This document shows, in pieces, positions 57,431 through 64,000 of a stretch of 64,000 nt of DNA; the stretch's first letter is position 1, and every line of letters starts with the position of its first letter. The DNA is from Adenophora triphylla var. japonica (lineage: Eukaryota > Streptophyta > Magnoliopsida > Asterales > Campanulaceae). The translations under genes were made by a program, and so were the position numbers. The DNA lies in assembly GCA_022495995.1 (NCBI GenBank), contig JAFEMH010006947.1, positions 1 to 64,000 of the forward strand, written 5' to 3'. The notes below the pieces were generated by a model. It searched no databases, had not been told where the DNA came from, and saw only the letters and a program-made list of their open reading frames with translations.

Positions 57431-57782
57431 AATTGGTACTGACACTTTTTTCACTGGCATTTTGTGATACATGCACTGGCACTTTATCACACTGGCAGTT
57501 TGTTAAACAGACACTGGCATAAACGGAGAAACCAGTAATTACAAAAATGCCACCGTTTATTTTGAACATGGTTGCCAGTAATTACAAAATTGCCACCGTT
57601 TATTTTGAAAACACGTTTTTTCTTATCTTAAGAAAAAACTAGTTTTTTATAAGACCAACTCTTAATGTACACATTTAAATATTTAAAGTAATTAGCTGTA
57701 AATTAATTAATTGATTTAATAAAAGAGGAATAATGTCAGCAAGTGATTTAGGCGGGAAAAAAATTCAACGTGGTAGTACTAA

Positions 57783-58508
57783 GGCTCCGTTTGTTTGCCG
57801 TAAAATATTTTTCGAAAAACGTTTTCCCCATTTTTTGATGTTTGGTAAGCACCGGAAAATGGGAAAAATATTTTCCCCCCTTTTCGCCGTAAAATGACTT
57901 GCGAATTTTTCTTAATTAAAACATTTTTCGAAAAATGATAACACCCTCACACACCTAACTTTTCATACCCACCCCACTCACCACCACCCCACCCCCTACC
58001 CCCTCCCCCTCGGGTCAATTTTTTTTTAATCATTTAAAATTTATTTTTAACAACTCCCCACCCCATGCCACTCCACTCACCACCACCACCACCCGTCGGT
58101 TAAAAAAATAAATTTAATCATTTAAAATTGATTTTTAACAACTCCCCACCCCACTCCACTCATCACCACCACCCCTGCCCCCAACCTCCCCCCCCCCATC
58201 GAATAAAAAAAAAATTAATCGTTTAAAATTATTTTTAACAACTCCCCCACCCCACTCACCACCACCACCCCTGCCCTCAACCCTTGCCCCACACCAACCC
58301 CACTCAAATGATCTCAAATTGTGTTTTTATTTAAAAATGTTTTTATTAAACACATGAAATTTTTTTCGAAAAATATTTTCCTTGCCAAATAGCCGAAAAC
58401 ATGCTTATCTCATTTTTCGGAAAACATTTTACAGGAAATTCATTTTTCGAAAAACATTTTACTGGAAATCATTTTTCGCAAGTTATTTTACGCGAAATAA
58501 ACAGAGCC
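57783..58508. mobile_element. Tourist-like (PIF/Harbinger) MITE, second copy
   Basis: Ends GGCTCCGTTTGTTTGCC and GAAATAAACAGAGCC with TAA at 57780-57782 and 58509-58511. The interior has CCCCACCCCACTCACC-type repeats and TTTAAAATTATTTTTAAC blocks. It is shorter than, and related to, the copy in the hAT element. Confidence 0.8.
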
Positions 58509-58511
58509 TAA

Positions 58512-59123
58512 GTGTCCCAACATGATGTCAGTTGGGGTTTGTTTTAGTAATATGTTATAGATTTCTCATGCTAATTTACGTGAAAATACATTTAAGTAGT
58601 TAGATATCACATTATTTTGGGAAAAATACATAAATATGTCCCTAAACTTAAGTATTGTATACACATATGTTTCTAACGTTGATTATTTTTATCACTGCCC
58701 CTAAACTAATTAAAAATGAGAATATATTTGCCCTCTATTAAAATTTCGTCTAAAATTTAATGATTTTGAAAACTAAATTGAATTAAAACGACGTTGAAGA
58801 GGGTAAATTGTGAATTAAGAAGCTGAACTTGTTCAAAGGTCCCTCACTTTTGATCTTTTCTCATGTTAGTCACTAACTTTTTTCACTTTGACAAAGAATA
58901 TTCTTATTATTAAAAAATATTTTCAATTATTTAACATTATTCTGATAATATTTTTTAAAAAAAAAACTAGAAGAGATTTTTTAAGAATAATTCTTTTAAT
59001 AAAAAAAATATAGCAAAGAAATTAATGTTTATCTTTTAATAATTATTTTATGAAATATTTAACATTTAATTACTCTAACTACTTCTACTTAATATAATTA
59101 TTTTTATTAAATAATTAGTAACT
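58512..59123. other. AT-rich intergenic sequence
   Basis: No coding or terminal-repeat signal. A phrase such as GTCCCTAAACTTAAG (near 58639) is a common repeat fragment but cannot be delimited here. Confidence 0.4.
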
Positions 59124-59256
59124 CTTGTGAAAAACTAATTTTTTTCAAAATGTTATAAAAAATTAGTTTTCAAAACAGTTCATCTCTATTATTAGTTAGA
59201 CTTAGTGCTTTAAAACTAGTTTTTTCTTATGTCATGAAAAAACTAGTTTTTGCAAG
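59124..59256. mobile_element. Short MITE with palindromic terminal repeats, 133 bp
   Basis: The left half CTTGTGAAAAACTAATT with AAAATTAGTTTT pairs with the right half AAAACTAGTTTTTTC with GAAAAAACTAGTTTTTGCAAG. Each end is itself a pair of ACTAGT-centred palindromes, like the MULE right ends. Confidence 0.5.
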
Positions 59257-60068
59257 ATTTTGGCTTAAATAATCTGATTTTCTTTTTAAGCAAATAAAGC
59301 AAATATGTTAAAATTTAGCTTTTTATCAACAACATTGTCACCGCCACCATCTCATCAAACCGAAACTCAACCTCTATGTCCGACATCCTACATAAATCAC
59401 ACAAACACCGTAATCACAATTATTCTTTTCCAAATCTAAATCTGAACCATTTCATACAAATCTCATTCCAAATTGATAATTTCATGCCACAAACACCAAA
59501 TCTGGATCAATCATTTCATACCAAATTAACATTTGGACAATGAAACTTAAAAAAAAATCAAATTTCAAAAAAGAAAGAGCAAGAATAACAAGGTATTAGA
59601 CTAGATCTGATAAATCCCGAGAGGATAGAGAGAGTGAGGTGAGGGGCGGAGAAGATAAGGGGGTGGAGGAAAGGGTAGGACATGATTTGTTAATCATATC
59701 TGCAAACCTTTTTTACTACTATCCGTTTAAAAAAAATTGCATTTTTAAATAAGAAAATAAATTTAATTAATATATAAACTAATGAAACACACCACCAATT
59801 GAATAGAACGGAGGGAGTACAATTTTGGTGTATGTCAATCGAAAAGAGATAAAATTGGCTTAGATAAATGGAGTGGCATGTTTTGATGATGGAATCTGAG
59901 AAAGCTGTAGCATTTTTCTATTATTAACTCAGCAATGTGAGTCCTTCATGATTCCACTACATCCAAATTTGATGATCAAACAAGCCCTACGACCCATACA
60001 CTTCTATTATATTGATGTCAACTATTGGCTCAAGTTACCAATCAGTTTATGCAAGAGCTCTTAGGTTC
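59257..60068. other. Intergenic sequence with a small MITE remnant
   Basis: A possible diverged Stowaway lies at about 59715-59818: its left end is weak (ACTATCCGTTTAAA) but its right end, GAACGGAGGGAG before TA, is clear. The rest has no recognised feature. Confidence 0.4.
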
Positions 60069-60297
60069 AAGTATTTGAAGATGCGCACGCGGGGTCTTAG
60101 CCTGATGGTTAGAGTTCATGTCTTCCAACCTGGAGGTCATGAGTTCGATTCCCCCACCAGTGGTTAGAGGGAATGACATTGCTCCTGCATGTGGCGCTCT
60201 GTGAAGTGCGCATCAAGGGGGGAGCGGTGAAATGTGTTGATCCCCTTCTTAAAATTAAAAAAAGGGAAAAGAAAAAAAAAAAAGTATTTGAAGATGC
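60069..60297 (+). mobile_element. tRNA-derived SINE with 16-bp target duplication
   Basis: A body of 197 bp (60085-60281) is flanked by the perfect 16-bp direct repeat AAGTATTTGAAGATGC at 60069-60084 and 60282-60297. It has pol III promoter boxes: an A box TAGCCTGATGG at 60098-60108 and a B box GAGTTCGATTCC at 60141-60152. It ends in an A-rich tail (AAAAAAAGGGAAAAG then A run). The head reads like a tRNA 5' region (GGGGTCTTAGCC), but a cloverleaf is not closed, so it is not a tRNA gene. Confidence 0.92.
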
Positions 60298-60544
60298 AAA
60301 CTCATGCCCTAAGACACCAAAATAAATTGAGAGAATGATCTAGAAGTTTTTAAAAAGTATTATAACGTTCGAGAAGTTCCTATATTATCATGTTGTAATA
60401 TAGATGCAATATTATATTCACATATAAGTGATTATAATAATAGGCTGAATACCCTAGGGCCCTTGCGCGAGATATCAAACCCATACCAATCGGGATACAA
60501 AATTTCTCAGAAATCCACGCTCACACATTACCCCTCCCCGTTGA
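60298..60544. other. Intergenic sequence
   Basis: AT-rich sequence continuing the pre-insertion SINE target. No recognised feature. Confidence 0.4.
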
Positions 60545-60900
60545 TCTTATACTCAAAGGTATAAGACTAAAATGACCCTTATATCTAGATATAAGAGTAT
60601 TTTTTTTCACAATTTTTCATCTTTCTTAGAAATAATAAAAGACTCATATTTTATTAAACAATCGGCTTCTATACCTAAAGGTATAATACTATAATTACTT
60701 TTATAATTATGTAGAAGAGTATTTTTTAAACAATTTTTCATATTTTCTTAAAAAATAATAAAATTCACTACTATATATATATGTATAAGACTAGAATTAC
60801 TCTTATACCTAGGTATAAGAGTAATTTGTTCCCTTGAAATTGTGGAAAAAAAATATTCTTATACCTTGTGTAAGAGTTATTTGTTCCATTCACCGGAGCA
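60545..60900. repeat. Imperfect tandem repeat of a palindrome-containing unit
   Basis: A roughly 120-150 bp unit (ATAAGACTAAAAT then CTTATACCTAGGTATAAG-like, then TTTTTCACAATTTTTCAT) occurs about three times. The last copy contains a perfect 32-bp palindrome centred between 60810 and 60811 (60795-60826). Other copies have mutated versions of it. Confidence 0.65.
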
Positions 60901-61252
60901 GAAACAGTACAATACAGGGAGGTGATTGATATTCAAGATTGATAAAAAGGAGGAAGAGAGATCTAACCTTTAACAAATTTGTGTTACAAAAAAGAGTAGT
61001 AGCAAATGTATGAAGATGGAAAAGGAGTGAAGAAGCCAACTCAAAGTTGTCATCGTCGCTGGAAAGGCGAAGCCGTTAATGAAGGGTTTTTATGTAAATT
61101 TAATTTGGGTCTCTATTTGTTTGTAGACTTTTGGATCTCGTTTGTAGTTTTATAGAGAATGATTTGGAGTTAGGGGGCTCATGGAATTATTTCTATAATA
61201 ATAATAATATTGCATGCAATTGCATATAATCTTTCAAGTCATTTTGATTTAA
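60901..61252. other. Intergenic sequence
   Basis: AT-rich with no recognised coding or repeat signal. It ends at the 3' end of Helitron D2. Confidence 0.4.
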
Positions 61253-62260
61253 CTAATGCTACACATGCGTTAAAATTTAACGGGCAAAAAACTATTTCAA
61301 AGTAAGTTAGATTTTAAGCAATTATCTACGCAAAAAATATAGACGAAGATAAAAATAATAAATTTTAAGAATAATTTTTTTATAAATTAACGATAATGTT
61401 AATGAATTAATATTACGAATTTTGGAAAAATTTCTAGATAAAATTGCATCAAAAACGTTTTTTTATATAAAACTTGATATTGTTTATAATGGCAAGATAA
61501 AAAAAAAAAAAAAAAAAAAAGAGCACGATAGAAAAAATATGACTTTTTTTTATGTAGAAGAAATATGACTTCAAAAAAAAAAAAAACTAAAATCCATATC
61601 TATAATATATACTCCCTCCGTCTCATTACAAAACAAAAGACACAAAATGGATTTCGTACAAAAATAAAGAAAAGAATATAGTTGAGTTAGTGTTGTGAGT
61701 ATGAAAAGTGAGATATGAGAAAAAGTGGGATAGAGAATAGTAAGTGGATAGATGATATGAGTATAACAAGTGAGTCTAATAAATAAACAAATATCAAAAA
61801 CTTCCTTTTTGGGCTCGTTAGTATTAGAAACGAAGTTACTTGGTAGTATAGAGCTTACTGATAACATATATTGTAGTAGAAACACATTTTTAAAATAAAA
61901 TAGTAGTATTAGAAACGAAGTTAGTTGGTAGTTTGTAATAATAAATAGAGTCTAGTGGCCTACAATCATTAATTATTAGAGGAATAATACTAGAGGTACA
62001 AAATAATTACAAAAATTTGCTCACAAAATAATAGGTATAATAATTTTATTGGTGTTTTTAATTAGAGTATAGCGGATCAACTATCGATGCAACCAATGAA
62101 ATATCGTCAACTCATTTTGTAACTTTCTTTTATATCCCTAACATTGCTTTTATTAGAGTCTTGTAGTTTGAATATGACAATAACATTAATGTTCTAAAAC
62201 CATCTATGATTTCGAGGAAAAAATTAGCAATAGATTGCACTTGTGCCTTTAATTTATAGA
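61253..62260 (-). mobile_element. Helitron, short copy D2
   Basis: Minus-strand 5' end A|TCTATAAATTAAAGGCAC at 62260 and 3' end TTAG|T at 61253 (CTAG expected, one mutation), with a hairpin (CGTTAAAATTTAACG, 61268-61282) 15 bases inside. Left and right thirds match the split copy D1 at 33054-33381 and about 55895-56261. A Stowaway-type end CTCCCTCCGTCTC at 61612 is at the same TA as in D1 but the MITE body is in the other orientation. No helicase is present. Confidence 0.8.
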
Positions 62261-63715
62261 TGAGGAACTTGAGGGGAAATGATTTGTATTAAAAGAAACT
62301 CCCGGATCAAATTCTCAAATAAATTATGGGCCCAGGCCTTCCCGTTTTGAATTTAATACTTCCTCCCTCCCTTAGATTAGATGAATGTCAATTTTCAAAA
62401 AAAAAAAAATTGTCCCGAAATGATTATTTTTTTTTTGTAAAATGTTGTCTCTAAATGTTTTTTTAATCAAATTCTTTTTACTAGTTACTTTATACTTATA
62501 CGAAGTGTTTAGAAAGTGAATAACAAAAACATTTATTCATCTTTATCATTTAATTATTTAAGAAGTAAACATTTTCAGTTTTGTAATAGTAGTAATTTTA
62601 GGGTTCCCAAATGGTACAAGCAAGAATTGTTGATAAAGAAGGCATCCCCAATCATAGCACTGACCCAAGGAGAAATTCATGTGGAAACTCCTCTCCATGT
62701 TACTCTAGAACCATGCACACCACATGGGCTATACCCTTCATCTTGCTTAGCTGCTACATAGACTCTATAATCATGTCAAAACCCACATGTGCATATGGAC
62801 TAAACTGCTGCAATAGAAATTTTGTTGCTTCGCTGTAGCTAAAGGACACAAATAAGACATACCCCCTTACTTTTAAATCAATGGCTAAGATTTATTTGGC
62901 ATACGTGAAATCTATCTTATCTCAAAGCAAACTAATCTGAAACGTTGATGCTAAACCACGGGTGTTTTGGCTTTAGGATGCAGAGGAGCGGTCAACCCTC
63001 TACTGCAACAGCCCTAAATGCATGGGCATACAGTCAAAGTGCTGTTCAAGTATTATTTTGTGGCTTTGTTAGATTTGAGATCCAAGCTTATCAAGAATGT
63101 ACCTTCCCCACAGAGTTATGATTGGGCTTGCTTAAGTCATTTTTCTCAACTCAAATTACATTCACAACATTTTTTTTCCCACCCATTTCCTTAATATTTG
63201 TGCCCACCCAAAAGGGCGAAGCACTTATTGGGACCGAGGGAGTATACCCCCCTTACCTCAGTGGGCTATGTACAACACATGAGAACAACTGAAGAAAAAT
63301 AATTGTTCAGAAGAATAATTTTTAACATAAAAAAAAAATAAAAAAATGCGTTGCTTCTTGTACAGTACATCTTTTGGAACTTTCAGAACTTCAAGCCATG
63401 TTGTGGAGCACTTGGAATAATTGACAATAATGTGGTCTAGAGGGCCCCCTGGGAAGAGAATGAACCATATGTTCATCAGGTTTCCTGACTCCAAGATTTG
63501 GAAACTGATTTCTCAATAGATAGTAGAGACCTCCTGCAAGAATACACATAATTGGGACACTGAAATTTGAACTAGTTTATCAACTTGCAGGAAGTAACTT
63601 TAATGTTTCAATGGCAATTTCATATGGGAAAATAGGCTGAACTTACATCCAAATGACAAAGGTTTCTTAACCATGATAATCCACAATAAAATATTCACTT
63701 TTCTACTCCCTCCGT
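62261..63715. other. Mostly uncharacterised sequence with MITE ends
   Basis: A Stowaway left end (CTTCCTCCCTCCC) is at about 62362 and a right end (GACCGAGGGAG before TA) is at about 63232-63242, but they cannot be paired securely. Short open frames near 62611 have no recognised similarity. A possible minus-strand exon is listed separately. Confidence 0.4.
63390..63531 (-). CDS. Possible exon of an unidentified host gene
   Basis: On the minus strand a good acceptor (TGTATTCTTGCAG) near 63532 precedes about 47 codons open in one frame, beginning GLYYLLRNQFPNLGVRKPDE and ending at a TGA near 63390. The sequence is less AT-rich than its surroundings and has coding-like composition. An upstream minus-strand donor (GATGTAAGTTCAG) lies near 63650. 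I do not recognise the protein and cannot see further exons before the window ends. Confidence 0.25.
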
Positions 63716-63920
63716 CCATAAAAATGTTCCCATTTTTGTTTGTCCCCAAAAGATGGTCACATTTCCATACTTGTTGGGCTAAAATCATTGAACTTCCAAA
63801 ATTGCCAACCAAAGAAGAGAGAGTAATGAAGTAATTAGGAAACCTTCTTTAGGTTAGTGATGAAAATGAAAATAAATTGTTAAAATGTTTGTAATATTCA
63901 AATGTGACTGACAGAGGGAG
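63716..63920. mobile_element. Stowaway-type MITE, 205 bp
   Basis: Left end CTCCCTCCGTCCATAAAAAT and right end ATGTGACTGACAGAGGGAG, flanked by TA at 63714-63715 and 63921-63922. Confidence 0.82.
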
Positions 63921-64000
63921 TATCACAAATTTATGTAGTTTACAATGGAATCTGTTAGATTGAAAGTGGAGTGCAAACAAAATTCCCCCATTATATTTCA

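Larger units (their letters stand above)
56316..57661. mobile_element. Mutator-like element, copy B
   Basis: The left end GCCAAAAACTTATAAAAAAC and the right end AGAAAAAACTAGTTTTTTAT with AAGACCAACTC are the same as in copy A. The flanks carry a perfect 9-bp duplication TTAATGTAC (56307-56315, 57662-57670). The interior differs from copy A: a CT-rich leader, a coding-like stretch with MEVEDESNSTDFRSYES from the ATG at 56680, and GTGCCAGT repeats. The perfect duplication suggests this copy is younger than A. A stem-loop lies at 57391-57430. Confidence 0.82.

Noticed and set aside
60085..60165. Possible tRNA gene
   Set aside because: A and B boxes are present, but no closed cloverleaf or acceptor stem is seen. 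The A-rich tail and target duplication identify a SINE.
62516..62838. Overlapping plus-strand open frames of 75-81 codons
   Set aside because: No family similarity, and the two frames overlap each other. No splice or promoter support was seen.

Overview
This window reads as nuclear DNA of a flowering plant, most likely a eudicot. It is AT-rich and full of LTR retrotransposons, Helitrons, hAT, Mutator-like (MULE) and PIF/Harbinger-like elements, a tRNA-derived SINE, and several Stowaway-type MITEs with CTCCCTCCGT ends. Species cannot be told from the sequence alone. No intact host gene, rRNA or tRNA gene was recognised. Nearly everything identifiable is a transposable element or its debris.

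Layout. (1) About 0.7-7.38 kb is part of a Tat-type Ty3/gypsy element. It has an antisense, intron-containing plant mobile domain (PMD) pseudogene, four or more tandem-repeat arrays, an LTR with a TATA box, and a short post-LTR stretch. (2) 7.38-17.11 kb is a 3'-truncated SIRE-like Ty1/copia element on the minus strand. It carries a sense accessory ORF, a divergent antisense accessory ORF with its own TATA box, and a 10-bp motif scattered over the LTR and internal region. (3) 17.86-19.09 kb is a Mutator-like element that seems to have captured a glycosyltransferase gene fragment; a sister element lies at 56.32-57.66 kb. (4) 19.31-27.31 kb is a full-length but decayed copia element with two LTRs, followed by a degraded copia fragment to about 30.07 kb. 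(5) 30.2-31.9 kb is an inverted-repeat element with three smaller MITEs inside it.

(6) 33.05-56.26 kb is a Russian doll. A Helitron contains a Stowaway MITE. That contains a MULE with 8/9-matching 9-bp target duplications. The MULE contains a Tat gypsy element (33.98-45.88 kb) and a second Helitron (46.08-55.00 kb). The second Helitron contains a hAT transposon (47.86-52.20 kb) with a Tourist-like MITE in its 3' part. A short paralogue of the outermost Helitron, without the MULE and its contents, lies at 61.25-62.26 kb and acts as an empty-site reference. (7) 56.3-64 kb holds MITEs, a SINE with a perfect 16-bp target duplication, palindromic repeats, and a possible host exon near the right edge.

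The coding parts are gag, protease, integrase, reverse transcriptase, RNase H, a hAT transposase and accessory ORFs. All major ones carry stops or frameshifts, so the elements look non-autonomous now. A theme across three different LTR elements is an accessory gene on the strand opposite to gag-pol.
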